The notes beneath the pieces were generated by a model. That model was not told where the DNA came from. It saw only the letters and a program-made list of their open reading frames with translations, and ran no database searches. DNA of 64,000 nucleotides, from assembly GCF_004331435.1 (NCBI RefSeq), contig NZ_SJKA01000013.1, positions 174,611 through 238,610 on the forward strand, given 5' to 3'. Shown one piece after another: positions 24,645-33,828 of this stretch; positions within the stretch are counted from its first letter, which is position 1; the number at the start of each line of letters is the position of its first letter. Both the position numbers and the translations under genes were made by a program. This stretch comes from Kribbella sindirgiensis. GTDB taxonomy: Bacteria > Actinomycetota > Actinomycetes > Propionibacteriales > Kribbellaceae.

Positions 24645-25805
24645 TCACCTTCCGACGACATCTCCACGGCACCACTTTGGTGCTGTCACAGGGTTGCATC
24701 GTACGGCGGTGTGCCCGGGCAGCTTGGCGACGAAGTCGCTGTCGTACCGCGCGGCCATACCGGCGACCGGCCAGTCCGTCGTCACGACCTGCGCACCGCT
24801 GGCCAGGGCGATCCCGAGCCGGGTGTAGTCCTTGTCACGGATCGTCGCCATCGGCTCGTCCGACCGGGTCCGGATCAGGTACCCCTTCGCCACGAGCCGC
24901 TGGATCTCTGCCTGGTTCGCGCCCCGCGGGTCGTTCACCTGGGTGATGGCCGCGTCCGGCTCGCCCTCGGGACCACGGGTGAAGACGGCCCGGCCCTCGA
25001 GGTTCTGGTGGCCGGTCCGGTAGAGGTCGCGGATCGCGCCCGGGCCGCCGTTGTCGAAGTAGAACAGCACCTGGCCACGGGCGTCGTCGAGCTTCGGCCA
25101 GCCCTTGGTCAGGACCGACTGCTCCAGCGTCAGGCCGGGCTTGCGGACGTCGTCCGGCGTCAGCAGGTCCTTCTCGGAGAACACCGACCGGATCTCCTGG
25201 TCGACACCCTCCAGGTTGGCGGCGTCCCACGGCGGCGACTGGACGCCACCGGCCGCGACCACCTTCGGGTCGGACTGCTTGAGCTCGAGGTTGATGGTGA
25301 TCGGCACGTGGTTCGGGTGCTGGTCCGACCAGGACTTCACCTGCTGCAGGCACAGCACGAACGTGTCGCAGGTGGTGTTGTAGTCGAAGTCCGGGATGTG
25401 CATGACCTTGATCCCGGGCTTCGCCATCGCGGGATCGGTCAACGGCCCCTGCCCGGTCAGCTTCCGGATCAGCGGGTACGTGTACAGGCCCCCGTCCGGG
25501 TCCGGGAGCAGGTCGAGTTCGAGCGTGCGGACGTTCTGGTCCTCCAGTTGCTGCGTGATCGGCGCGTGCGAGTACCAGAGGTCGACCGAGCCCGGGTTCT
25601 GGGCCTGCTGGACCTTCTGCTCGGCCGGGCTGAGCTCACGGTGGTAGGAGTTGTGCGACCCGATCATCTGGACCTGGTTGAACCGCAACCCCGAACCGCT
25701 CTCCGCGGCGGCCGAGTCCTCCCGGGTGAGCGCCGTACCGGCGACCCCGGAGGCAGCCAGCGCGACGGATGCGAGCCCCACAACGGCGGATTTGCTGATG
25801 CGCAT
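24645..25805 (-). CDS. Secreted calcium-dependent phosphatidylinositol phospholipase C
   Basis: This is a 386-residue exported enzyme with a signal peptide (residues 1-25 or so, Ala-rich, cleavage near ASGVAG or AAAES). The PLC TIM barrel starts FNQVQMIGSHNSYH (catalytic His) and continues with LELDLLPDPDG and IKVMHIPDFDY (second His). This matches the bacterial Ca2+-dependent PI-PLC family. It cleaves phosphatidylinositol, which is abundant in actinobacterial membranes, or glycosyl-PI anchors. It is divergent from a TetR gene with 88 bases between and an inverted repeat in the gap. Confidence 0.88.
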   Translation of the reverse strand: MRISKSAVVGLASVALAASGVAGTALTREDSAAAESGSGLRFNQVQMIGSHNSYHRELSPAEQKVQQAQNPGSVDLWYSHAPITQQLEDQNVRTLELDLLPDPDGGLYTYPLIRKLTGQGPLTDPAMAKPGIKVMHIPDFDYNTTCDTFVLCLQQVKSWSDQHPNHVPITINLELKQSDPKVVAAGGVQSPPWDAANLEGVDQEIRSVFSEKDLLTPDDVRKPGLTLEQSVLTKGWPKLDDARGQVLFYFDNGGPGAIRDLYRTGHQNLEGRAVFTRGPEGEPDAAITQVNDPRGANQAEIQRLVAKGYLIRTRSDEPMATIRDKDYTRLGIALASGAQVVTTDWPVAGMAARYDSDFVAKLPGHTAVRCNPVTAPKWCRGDVVGR

Positions 25806-25863
25806 ACGAAGTTCCCCTCCTCTTGAGCAACTGTCGGCAATCTGTCACAAAGAGGTGGCAACG

Positions 25864-25886
25864 TTGTCCCCCCGGAGCGTGGACAA
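25864..25886. promoter_or_regulatory. Inverted repeat between phospholipase C and tetR
   Basis: TTGTCC (25864-25869) and GGACAA (25881-25886) are inverted copies separated by 11 bases, ending eight bases before the tetR start. It is a candidate autoregulatory operator. Confidence 0.6.
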
Positions 25887-25893
25887 TAAATGA

Positions 25894-26511
25894 ATGGTGA
25901 CTTCGGGGGCGTATCCGCTGCGCCGGACGCCGACCCAGGACCGGGCGAGCCGGCAGGTCGAGCGGATCCTGGACGCGGCCTGTGCCGAGGTGGTCGAACG
26001 CGGGTACGACGCGGCGTCGACGAGTGGGATCGCGAAGCGGGCCGAGATCGCGGTCGGCAGCGTGTACCGCTACTTCCCGGACAAGCGCAGCCTGATCCAG
26101 GCGATCGAACGCCGGAACCAGGCGCGCTACACCGACGCGGTCCGCGAGCGGCTGGCCGACGTGACGAGCTGGCGGGCGGCGGTCGACGTCACGCTGGACA
26201 CGTTCCGGGAGATGCACCGGACCGATCCGGGCTTCAGGGCGGTCGTGCTGAGCGGGCTCGGCGATCCGGAGCTGGAGGCGAAGCCGGGCGAGTTCGACGA
26301 CCAGCACGCGGGCGAGTTCGCGGAACTGCTGGCGGCGCGCTTCGGCGCGCGGGACTCGCGGGACTTTCGCCTGGCCGTGACGCTCAGCATCACGATGGGC
26401 GAGGCGCTGGCCCACCTGGCGGACCGGCTGTCCGCGGACGAGGCGGAGTACGTTCTGGATCAGGGCCGGCCGGTGCTCTACAACCTGCTCGCCCCGCATC
26501 TTCCTGCTTGA
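25894..26511 (+). CDS. TetR family transcriptional regulator
   Basis: This is a 205-residue regulator. The HTH region (about 20-66) reads VERILDAACAEVVERGYDAA then AEIAVGSVYRYFPDKRSLIQ, typical of TetR. The C-terminal ligand domain is not assignable. ATG 25894 is used; another ATG two bases earlier is in a different frame. It is divergent from the phospholipase C-OsmC unit and probably controls it through the inverted repeat in the gap. Confidence 0.9.
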   Translation: MVTSGAYPLRRTPTQDRASRQVERILDAACAEVVERGYDAASTSGIAKRAEIAVGSVYRYFPDKRSLIQAIERRNQARYTDAVRERLADVTSWRAAVDVTLDTFREMHRTDPGFRAVVLSGLGDPELEAKPGEFDDQHAGEFAELLAARFGARDSRDFRLAVTLSITMGEALAHLADRLSADEAEYVLDQGRPVLYNLLAPHLPA

Positions 26512-26541
26512 GCCGGAGAGGAGGCTCAAGCAGGTGAACCG

Positions 26542-26934
26542 TCAGGCCGCGGAAGGCAGGCCCAGGGCCGGCCAGTGGCTGACCCGGCCGGCCAGGCGAG
26601 CCCGGCGTGGGGTCCGGACGTCGTACGCGACGATCACCCGGTCACCCTTGGCGTAAGTAATCCTGCTCCCGACCGGGAACTTGCGAGCGACCTCGTACGG
26701 TCCCTCACCCCGGCGGGTGTAGTACTCGACGATGACCTCGGTGTAGATCGCCGGGGCACCGCTCTGCAGTTGGCCGCGGACCGGGCCACGCACCCGGATC
26801 ACTCGTCCCGCGGTCTTCTCTTCCGTGCCGGTGGGGATCTGGGACGGCCGAAGACCGGCCAGAACTTCGGTCACGATGAAGGCCGCGACCACCAGCACCA
26901 GGCCGAACCCACCGAGTACAACGATCGTCAACAT
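26542..26934 (-). CDS. DUF3592-like single-pass membrane protein
   Basis: This is a 130-residue protein with an N-terminal membrane helix (TIVVLGGFGLVLVVAAFIVT). A beta-rich domain follows (GRVIRVRGPV, YTEVIVEYYTRRGEGPYEVA, GDRVIVAYD) that resembles DUF3592, a family predicted to bind or present material outside the membrane. Function is unknown. It starts at ATG 26934. The 193-base upstream gap is AT-richer than the surroundings and holds an inverted repeat. Confidence 0.72.
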   Translation of the reverse strand: MLTIVVLGGFGLVLVVAAFIVTEVLAGLRPSQIPTGTEEKTAGRVIRVRGPVRGQLQSGAPAIYTEVIVEYYTRRGEGPYEVARKFPVGSRITYAKGDRVIVAYDVRTPRRARLAGRVSHWPALGLPSAA

Positions 26935-27062
26935 GGCACTCACCCCCGACGCGTCGCCCGCGAGCGACGCGGTCGTTTGTCGAAACTGCCTTGCGCGGCT
27001 TTTGCCGCTCACCCGGTGGGACGCCACCGGACTCCACTTGGTTCCATGTAATTCAAAAACTT

Positions 27063-27083
27063 CTCTACAGGACCATAGTAGAG
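27063..27083. promoter_or_regulatory. Inverted repeat upstream of the DUF3592-like gene
   Basis: CTCTAC (27063-27068) and GTAGAG (27078-27083) face each other nine bases apart, about 130 bases before the DUF3592-like start and within an AT-rich stretch that probably holds its promoter. Confidence 0.4.
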
Positions 27084-27127
27084 TCCGGTGGAGCGGTGTT
27101 TCTAGAGGTAGAGTTGACCTGAAGTTG

Positions 27128-28984
27128 TCAGTTTCCGCCCATTCCGAACTGGTATCGCGGCGGAACTGGCCGTTGTGTGCCAAGTGCCTCCTCGGCGGCC
27201 AGCCAGTAGTCGGTGAGCGGATTCGCGCCCTCCCGGACCGTGGCCAGCTGGATACCCGCAGCAAGCAGTTCGTGCGCTCTGGCAGGGTCACCGGTCTCCA
27301 GTGCGTGCCGGACGCGCAGCAGCTGGATCCGCGGGTCGTCGGGTGCGCGCTCGAGCATCCGCTCCGCCCGCGTGACGTCGGTGTCGAGCGCGGCCGCGAC
27401 CGCTTCGACGACCAGCGGCACCAGGTCGGGCAGGAGCTCGACGGCGCGCTCGTAGTACTCCAGGTCTCCCGTGACTACACCGAGGTTGCGTAGCGCCCAG
27501 GGGTTGTCCCCGGACTCCCGCCACGCCTCGATCGCACCGTCCACATCGCCGGCGTAATGCCGCGCGACGCCCCGGTGGTACCAGACGAGCCAGTTGTCGT
27601 CAGCCGCCTCCAACAGCTCCCGCCACGCCACCAGAGTCCCGTCCGGTACGTCGTCAGTCACCGGCAACTGCCCGTCGAGCAGCGGCAGCCACGCCTCCTC
27701 CCGCGCCGTCATCGTGTCCGCGTCGAACGGCGTACCGTCCGACACTGCCCACCCGGTGCGCTTGAGCTCCAACGCGCCCCACCCAGACCCCACTGCAAGC
27801 CGCTCGACCGGCGCAGCATCAGCTACGCCCAACCACGTCTGCTCACGCGCCGGCAGCTCGTCGAGCAACGGCCTCAACGCCGCAGCACCTCCAGTCCGTG
27901 CTGCCTTCCAGTCCTGGGAATGCGCGATACCGGCGTCCATCGACAGCCGTCCGTACGCCTCCAACCAGTGCCACTCCTCGCGGGCGGGCAGCTTCAGGTG
28001 CTCCATCTGAGTACGAGCGAGCCCTGCCTGAATCTCGGCGTACCCCTCGCCCTCCAGACCGGGTGACAGCCACTCCTGCCACCGCCGTCCACCGTCCCCT
28101 TGACCCCACACGAACAGCTTCCGGCCCTGCAGCCGCGAGGTCGACGCCTGCACGAACCCGTTGCCCGAACCGTCGACGGACGCGATCCACGACCGCTCCG
28201 CCGCCAGCGGTTCGAAGAAGTAGTCGATGGCCCGCGGGTGCCGGGTCGGATAGGTCAGATCCGTTGCCACGTCCACCAGATCGAGCGTCCGGCCGTACCC
28301 GAACTGCCACGCCTGGTCCGCGGGTACGAGCACCCGACGGTCCGGCGACTGCGGGACCGCGATGTTCGACCACCAGTACGCCGGGACCTCGGCATCGGAC
28401 GGGTTCTGCAGCCGTACGCCGACGTACAGGAACTCCGAGTCGTCCGGGAGCCAGAAGTCGAGCTGGGTGACGAGGTTGCGGGTGCGTTCGAGCTCCCACA
28501 GCCGCAGGATCGGCGTACCGTCCGGACCTTCGAGGCGGGCGGCGTGCATCGGCGCACAGGTCCCGGTCCAGTGGCCGGTGCTGCCGACGTTCCACTCGAC
28601 GCCGCCGGCGAACCAGGCGTTGCGCAGCGCGAGGTTCGCGGGTTGGAACACCGGGTTGCGGTAGAGCAGCTCCTCGCCGTGGTGGACGAGCGAGTAGAGC
28701 CGGCCGCCGAGGGTCGGCAGGACGGTCGCGCGCACGTGGTCGTTCTCCAGCACGAGCGCCGGGAGCGCGGTCTCGGCCAAGGTGCGGTCGTACCCGTCCT
28801 GGTTCAGGCACGGCAGTGGGCTGTGCAGGCGCCCGTACTCGATGTTGTCCCGAAGGTCGGCGGGGAGGTCGGCGAGGTTCTCGACCTGGTGCGGCTCGCG
28901 CTGCGTGCTGAGCGGCGCGAGCGGGTTCTCCGGACCGATCGAAGCTGCAGGAAGTACGACGTTTTGAACAGAAAGGATCGTCAC
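27128..28984 (-). CDS. DUF5107 domain protein with TPR-like C-terminus
   Basis: This is a 618-residue cytoplasmic protein. Residues about 35-340 match DUF5107, with ATVLPTLGGRLYSLVHHGEE and NAWFAGGVEWNVGSTGHW. This fold is related to galactose-mutarotase/hyaluronate-lyase beta sandwiches, and such genes accompany sugar catabolism. Residues about 430-600 form helical TPR-like repeats (GVARHYAGDVDGAIEAWRES). Most family members are near 1000 residues, so this one is shortened in the TPR part. GTG 28984 follows GGAG. It is divergent from the flavoprotein gene with 35 bases between. Confidence 0.82.
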   Translation of the reverse strand: MTILSVQNVVLPAASIGPENPLAPLSTQREPHQVENLADLPADLRDNIEYGRLHSPLPCLNQDGYDRTLAETALPALVLENDHVRATVLPTLGGRLYSLVHHGEELLYRNPVFQPANLALRNAWFAGGVEWNVGSTGHWTGTCAPMHAARLEGPDGTPILRLWELERTRNLVTQLDFWLPDDSEFLYVGVRLQNPSDAEVPAYWWSNIAVPQSPDRRVLVPADQAWQFGYGRTLDLVDVATDLTYPTRHPRAIDYFFEPLAAERSWIASVDGSGNGFVQASTSRLQGRKLFVWGQGDGGRRWQEWLSPGLEGEGYAEIQAGLARTQMEHLKLPAREEWHWLEAYGRLSMDAGIAHSQDWKAARTGGAAALRPLLDELPAREQTWLGVADAAPVERLAVGSGWGALELKRTGWAVSDGTPFDADTMTAREEAWLPLLDGQLPVTDDVPDGTLVAWRELLEAADDNWLVWYHRGVARHYAGDVDGAIEAWRESGDNPWALRNLGVVTGDLEYYERAVELLPDLVPLVVEAVAAALDTDVTRAERMLERAPDDPRIQLLRVRHALETGDPARAHELLAAGIQLATVREGANPLTDYWLAAEEALGTQRPVPPRYQFGMGGN

Positions 28985-29019
28985 CGCTCCATCTTCCCAA
29001 GTGCGCTATACATGTCGGC

Positions 29020-30675
29020 ATGGACGCTGATGTGATCGTCGTCGGGGCGGGGCTCGCTGGACTGGCTGCGACCGCCGAGCTCGCCGACGCGGGCCGGAAG
29101 GTACTGCTGCTCGACCAGGAACCCGAGGCGTCGCTCGGCGGCCAGGCGTTCTGGTCGTTCGGCGGCTTGTTCTTCGTCGACTCTCCCGAACAACGCCGGA
29201 TGGGCATCAAGGACTCGCACGGGCTGGCGATGCAGGACTGGCTCGGCTCGGCCGGGTTCGACCGGCTGGACGACGAGGACAAGTGGGCGCGGCAGTGGGC
29301 CGAGGCGTACGTCGACTGGGCGGCCGGCGAGAAGCGTCCGTGGCTGCATGCGCAAGGTGTGCGGTTCTTCCCGGTCGTCGGCTGGGCGGAACGCGGCGGG
29401 TACAACGCAGACGGGCATGGGAACTCGGTGCCGCGGTTCCACATCACCTGGGGCACCGGCCCGGGCCTGGTCGCGCCGTTCGAGCGCCGCGTGCGGGACG
29501 CCGTCGGGAAGGGGCTCGTCGAGTTCCGGTTCCGGCACCGGGTGGACGAGCTGACCGTGACGGGCGGCGTGGTCGACGGTGTCGCGGGCAAGGTGCTCGA
29601 GCCCAGCGACGTACTGCGGGGTGTGTCGAGCTCGCGGGTCGAGGTCGGGGACTTCAGCCTCACCGCACAGGCCGTGATCGTCACGTCCGGCGGGATCGGC
29701 GGCAACCACGACCTGGTCCGGTCGCAGTGGCCGAAGCGGATGGGCGAGCCGCCGCGGCGGATGATCAGCGGCGTCCCGGCCCATGTGGACGGCCGGATGC
29801 TCGCGATCACCGAACAGGCCGGCGGCCGGTACGTGAACCGGGACCGGATGTGGCACTACACCGAAGGCATCCAGAACTGGGACCCGATCTGGCCGCAGCA
29901 CGGCATCCGGATCCTGCCCGGGCCGTCGTCACTGTGGTTCGACGCGACCGGGAAGCGGCTGCCGGTGCCGTTGTTCCCCGGGTTCGACACGCTCGGGACG
30001 CTCGAGCACATCATGACCACCGGGTACGACTACACGTGGTTCGTGCTGACGCAGAAGATCATCGAGAAGGAGTTCGCGCTCTCCGGCCAGGAGCAGAACC
30101 CGGACCTGACCAACAAGGACGTCAAGGGCGTCCTCGGCCGGGCCCGCGGCGGAGCGACGGCGCCGGTGCAGGCCTTCATGGACAAGGGTGCCGACTTCGT
30201 TGTCCGCGGCAACCTTCCGGACCTGGTCCGCGGGATGAACGACCTGACCGGCGACAACCTGATCAAGCTCGACGACCTCGAGCGGCAGATCGTCGCGCGG
30301 GACCGGGAGCTGACCAACACGTTCACCAAGGACCTGCAGATCACGGCACTGCGCGGCGCCCGCAACTACCGCGGCGACAAGCTGATCCGGGTCGCGTCCC
30401 CGCACCGGATCCTCGACCCGAAAGCCGGCCCGCTGATCGCCGTCCGGCTCAACATCCTGACCCGCAAATCGCTGGGCGGTCTGCAGACCGATCTGGAGTC
30501 GCGCGTCCTGCGGAACGACGGCACCCCGCTCCCCGGTGTCTACGCCGCCGGTGAGGTCGCCGGGTTCGGCGGCGGCGGCATCCACGGCTACCGATCGCTG
30601 GAAGGCACGTTCGTCGGCGGTTGCCTGTTCACCGGCCGTACGGCGGGACGCGCGGCCGCGAAGGCGGTGTCCTGA
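29020..30675 (+). CDS. FAD-binding dehydrogenase (fumarate reductase/KstD-like flavoprotein)
   Basis: This is a 551-residue flavoprotein. The N-terminal Rossmann motif VIVVGAGLAGLAATAELADAG binds FAD, and the C-terminal GVYAAGEVAGFGGGGIHGYR closes the FAD site. The long central domain follows the succinate dehydrogenase/3-ketosteroid-dehydrogenase plan. Bacterial members of this length are annotated as FAD-binding dehydrogenases of unknown substrate. TATACA ends seven bases before the ATG, which implies a leaderless mRNA. Convergent or operonic partners are absent. Confidence 0.88.
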   Translation: MDADVIVVGAGLAGLAATAELADAGRKVLLLDQEPEASLGGQAFWSFGGLFFVDSPEQRRMGIKDSHGLAMQDWLGSAGFDRLDDEDKWARQWAEAYVDWAAGEKRPWLHAQGVRFFPVVGWAERGGYNADGHGNSVPRFHITWGTGPGLVAPFERRVRDAVGKGLVEFRFRHRVDELTVTGGVVDGVAGKVLEPSDVLRGVSSSRVEVGDFSLTAQAVIVTSGGIGGNHDLVRSQWPKRMGEPPRRMISGVPAHVDGRMLAITEQAGGRYVNRDRMWHYTEGIQNWDPIWPQHGIRILPGPSSLWFDATGKRLPVPLFPGFDTLGTLEHIMTTGYDYTWFVLTQKIIEKEFALSGQEQNPDLTNKDVKGVLGRARGGATAPVQAFMDKGADFVVRGNLPDLVRGMNDLTGDNLIKLDDLERQIVARDRELTNTFTKDLQITALRGARNYRGDKLIRVASPHRILDPKAGPLIAVRLNILTRKSLGGLQTDLESRVLRNDGTPLPGVYAAGEVAGFGGGGIHGYRSLEGTFVGGCLFTGRTAGRAAAKAVS

Positions 30676-30764
30676 AAGCGGTGTCCTGAAGGACCACTGC
30701 GGAAGGAGTTCTTGTGTGCTCCGATCCGATGTCCGAGCAGAGGGGCGGCTCCTAGCGTGACCGC

Positions 30765-31931
30765 ATGCGCCGTCTCCTCAGCTTGCTCACCGCCACTGTC
30801 CTGCTCGCAGGTGTAACCGTGCCGGCCGAAGCTCACCGTGCCGTTCGCGTCCCGGGTGCCGAGTACCAACAGGTCGCGCACCTGGACGACCTGACCACGG
30901 CCGGAACAGTCGCGTCCGGCCACACCAATCCCGCCGACTACGCCGGCCTCACGCATGCGGGTCTGCCGCAGCAATCCGGCGTACCAGGGGTGCAGATCGA
31001 CGGGTACTTCCCGGACAACTCGCACACCAACACCAACCACGGGTGGAACCACGACTCGCAGTTCGTGATCCGGCTGCCGCGGACGTGGAACGGCGGACTC
31101 GTCGTCTCCGGATCGCCCGGCGTGCGAGCGCAGTACGCGAACGACAAGGCGATCTCGGACTACGTGCTCTCTCTGGGCTACGCGTACGCCGCGACGGACA
31201 AGGGCAACACCGGCGCCGCGTTCTACACCGACGGCCTGCGCCCCGGCGACGCGATCGTCGAGTGGAACGTGCGTACGACGCAACTCGCGCGCGCCGCCCG
31301 CGCCACGGTCTCGCAGTACTACGGCCACGCGGCGCGTGAGGTGATCGCCGCGGGCCTCTCGAACGGCGGCTACCTGGTGCGTTGGCAACTCGAGAACCAC
31401 CCGGAGCTCTTCACCCGCGGCGTGGACCTGGAAGGCACGCTGTGGACCGTCAAGGGGCCGAACCTCTTCACCTACTTGCCTCAGGCAATCAAAGGCTACG
31501 AGCAGCACGACCCGGCCGCGATCGTCGCGGCGGGCTTCGATCCGCGGTCGGACTTCCTCTGGGACTACCACTACACCGTCTACTGGAAGCTGACCCAGCG
31601 CATCTACGCCGCCGAACTGGACCCGACGTACACCGGCACCGAAGCCGACTACAACTACGCCCAACGCCCCGAAGCCCACAAGGCCATCAGAAGGATCGCC
31701 CTCACCGGCAACATCCGTAGGCCGCTCATCACGATCCACGGCACGTACGACAGCCTGCTTCCGATCGCCCAGGACTCAGACGTGTACGCCCAGCTGGCGA
31801 AGCACACCGGCCTGCACACATACCAGCGGGTCGAGGCAGGCAACCACGTCGACGGCCTCGTCGACGCCTACCCCGACCAGCTGGTCCCACTCGTCCCCCT
31901 GTTCCAGCGCGCGATCAAAACACCATCGTGA
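30765..31931 (+). CDS. Secreted alpha/beta hydrolase, tannase/feruloyl esterase-like
   Basis: This is a 388-residue protein with a signal peptide cleaved after about residue 23 (VPAEA-HR). The nucleophile elbow reads AAGLSNGGYLVRW (Gly-x-Ser-x-Gly), and the Asp and His regions are near IHGTYDSLLPIAQ and EAGNHVDGL. It resembles tannase/feruloyl-esterase or polyester depolymerase-type secreted esterases. TAGCGT lies six bases before the ATG. Its last 17 bases overlap the convergent RIO kinase gene. Confidence 0.82.
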   Translation: MRRLLSLLTATVLLAGVTVPAEAHRAVRVPGAEYQQVAHLDDLTTAGTVASGHTNPADYAGLTHAGLPQQSGVPGVQIDGYFPDNSHTNTNHGWNHDSQFVIRLPRTWNGGLVVSGSPGVRAQYANDKAISDYVLSLGYAYAATDKGNTGAAFYTDGLRPGDAIVEWNVRTTQLARAARATVSQYYGHAAREVIAAGLSNGGYLVRWQLENHPELFTRGVDLEGTLWTVKGPNLFTYLPQAIKGYEQHDPAAIVAAGFDPRSDFLWDYHYTVYWKLTQRIYAAELDPTYTGTEADYNYAQRPEAHKAIRRIALTGNIRRPLITIHGTYDSLLPIAQDSDVYAQLAKHTGLHTYQRVEAGNHVDGLVDAYPDQLVPLVPLFQRAIKTPS

Positions 31932-32841
31932 GCAGGTCGGCGAACAGTTCCTGCTCGTCGATCTCCAGCCCGCGGTTGGTGAACCACGTCGCCATGTTGT
32001 GGCAGTCGCGGAGCAGGAACTCCATGCCCTTGGGGTTGCCGACGATGTCGACCACCTGTGGCAGGTCGATCATCACGATCCGCTCCCCCTGGGCGAGGAC
32101 GTTGTACGGCGAGAGGTCGCCGTGCGCCAGCCCTGCCCGGGCCAGTTCCCGCATCCCGCCGCGGAGCTGCTCGAAGTACTGACCGAGCAGTTCCTTCGGC
32201 GGCCGGACCTGGGCGAGCCGTGGCGCGGCACCGCCCTCGCCGTCGTCGATGAACTCCATCAGCAGTTCGGTGCCGTCCACCTGGACGGGGTACGGCACCG
32301 GGACGCCGGCCACCCACAACCGGTTCAGGGCTTCCCATTCGGCGTACGCCCAGCCGCCCGCCGCGACGCTCCGCCCGTGCGCGGTCTTCTTCGCCATCGC
32401 CCGGCTGTCACGGCTGTTGCGGGTACGGCGCCCTTCGACGTACGACGTACTGCGGTGGAAGGACCGGTGTTCCTCGGTGCGGTACCGCTTCGCGGCCAGC
32501 AGGGAGGATTTCGCCGGGTTGTCGCCGATGGCTTCGACGGCCCGTTCGACCAGGAAGACGTCGGCTTCCTTACCGGTTTTGAGGACGCCGAGCTCGGTGT
32601 CGATCGCCGCCTGTTCCGTCACAACCCAATCGGGTCGTGGTTCCGGGCCGCGAGAACCGCGCTCGACGTCCAGCCAGGTGGACCACCGCTGATCCGGCCC
32701 CAGGTCCTCGTCCACCGAGTGGAAGGTGAAGACGAAGGCATCGGACGGATCCGGTTCGAGGTCTGAGTAGTTAGAGGTGAATTCGTACTCGGTAGACAAC
32801 GGGTGTGCTCCTGAACGAAGAAGTGAGACTGACGCGGACAT
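31915..32841 (-). CDS. RIO1-like serine kinase
   Basis: This is a 308-residue protein. A variable N-terminus (about 1-85) precedes a RIO fold with a glycine loop GVLKTGKEADVFLVE, an ATP lysine in LLAAKRYR, a catalytic loop LAHGDLSPYNVL (Asp and Asn) and a metal-binding IDLPQ motif in place of Asp-Phe-Gly, as is normal in RIO kinases. All catalytic residues are present. Bacterial RIO kinases are poorly characterised, and a role in RNA or ribosome biology is only inferred from archaeal relatives. The start is ATG 32841; a TTG 15 residues in is an alternative. Confidence 0.87.
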   Translation of the reverse strand: MSASVSLLRSGAHPLSTEYEFTSNYSDLEPDPSDAFVFTFHSVDEDLGPDQRWSTWLDVERGSRGPEPRPDWVVTEQAAIDTELGVLKTGKEADVFLVERAVEAIGDNPAKSSLLAAKRYRTEEHRSFHRSTSYVEGRRTRNSRDSRAMAKKTAHGRSVAAGGWAYAEWEALNRLWVAGVPVPYPVQVDGTELLMEFIDDGEGGAAPRLAQVRPPKELLGQYFEQLRGGMRELARAGLAHGDLSPYNVLAQGERIVMIDLPQVVDIVGNPKGMEFLLRDCHNMATWFTNRGLEIDEQELFADLLTMVF

Positions 32842-32948
32842 GCCGCAGCACAGTGATGGCCATCCGTCAGCCCTCCTTAGGTCCAGGCAGCATTCGCCGC
32901 TGCTCGGTCAACCCAGGATGCCCGGCCGTTCCGGGCCCCGCAACGTAT

Positions 32949-33662
32949 TTACCGGAACTGCGATCCCCCGGTCGGCCGCAGCCGCAACTCCTGCACCGGT
33001 TTCGCCGACCGGCAGACCAGCTCGGGCAGCACACGCCCCTGCCAGGCCGGCGAGTCAGCGAGCCGCCGGCGATGCTCGTCGTACGCCGTGTCGTCGGCGA
33101 ACCGTGCGAACCAGGTGAGCACCACCTCGTCCCGCAACGGCAGCTGCGGGAAGTTGTTCTCGGCAACCAAGCTCTCGAACACCGCGACCGGTTCGGCACC
33201 GGTCGCCGCGAGCACCGGCACGACCTGATCGGTGAAGAACTCGACGAACCCGTCGTCCTCGGCGGCGCGGTGGTAGACCGCTCCGCCGATCATCGAACTC
33301 GTCGCGTCGTCCGCCCGCGGCGCGTCGAGCGCCGGGTAGCCGGGTCCGAGCCGCACGGGCTTCAGCAGCAGGGCGTTGTCCGAGTCGATCATCGTCTCGT
33401 TCGCCGCGGCGGCGTGGGCGCGCCAGACCGGGCCGTAGTAGAACGCGTTCAGCGCGTCCGCGCGCGCGGGCAGGTCGCGGAACCCGCGGATCCAGACGAA
33501 CCGATCCGGATCGTCCAGATCGCGGAACTGACCGACGATGTGCATACCGGTCTGTTCCTGCCCCTCGACGAGGTAGGTGTCGAAAACCTCGATCAGGGCG
33601 TCGCGATGTCCGGGGTGCAGGGTGTACTGGCGCAGGTCGACTACGGCGCAACACTCGTTCAT
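32949..33662 (-). CDS. NIPSNAP family protein
   Basis: This is a 237-residue protein made of two ferredoxin-like alpha/beta barrel repeats. The first begins VVDLRQYTLHPGHRDALIEVF, a signature of NIPSNAP proteins. The family is found with diverse catabolic genes and has no agreed enzymatic activity. ATG 33662 is chosen; four upstream codons are unlikely to be translated. A perfect 8+8 palindrome lies 22 bases before the start. Confidence 0.87.
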   Translation of the reverse strand: MNECCAVVDLRQYTLHPGHRDALIEVFDTYLVEGQEQTGMHIVGQFRDLDDPDRFVWIRGFRDLPARADALNAFYYGPVWRAHAAAANETMIDSDNALLLKPVRLGPGYPALDAPRADDATSSMIGGAVYHRAAEDDGFVEFFTDQVVPVLAATGAEPVAVFESLVAENNFPQLPLRDEVVLTWFARFADDTAYDEHRRRLADSPAWQGRVLPELVCRSAKPVQELRLRPTGGSQFR

Positions 33663-33684
33663 GAGTGAGAGCAAACCACTGAAA

Positions 33685-33703
33685 CCTGACAGTTACTGTC
33701 AGG
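33685..33703. promoter_or_regulatory. Perfect palindrome upstream of the NIPSNAP gene
   Basis: CCTGACAGTTACTGTCAGG has perfect 8-base arms around TTA. It sits between the NIPSNAP start and the sigma-factor promoter, so it could serve either gene. Confidence 0.65.
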
Positions 33704-33711
33704 CGACAAGC

Positions 33712-33739
33712 GTTTCAAGCACCCGTAACAGTCGGGTAC
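33712..33739 (+). promoter_or_regulatory. Candidate SigB/SigF-type promoter of the sigma-factor gene
   Basis: GTTTCA (33712-33717) and GGGTAC (33734-33739) are 16 bases apart and match the GTTT/GGGTA boxes recognised by SigB/SigF-family factors. They lie 90 bases before the GTG start, suggesting that the factor drives its own gene. Confidence 0.6.
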
Positions 33740-33828
33740 TTGAAAGCTCCGGCCGAGTTTGATCTGGTGGAACCAGTGGTTCAGCCCCTGCCACCCAGCA
33801 TGTACGACGACACGACGAGGTATCTCCC

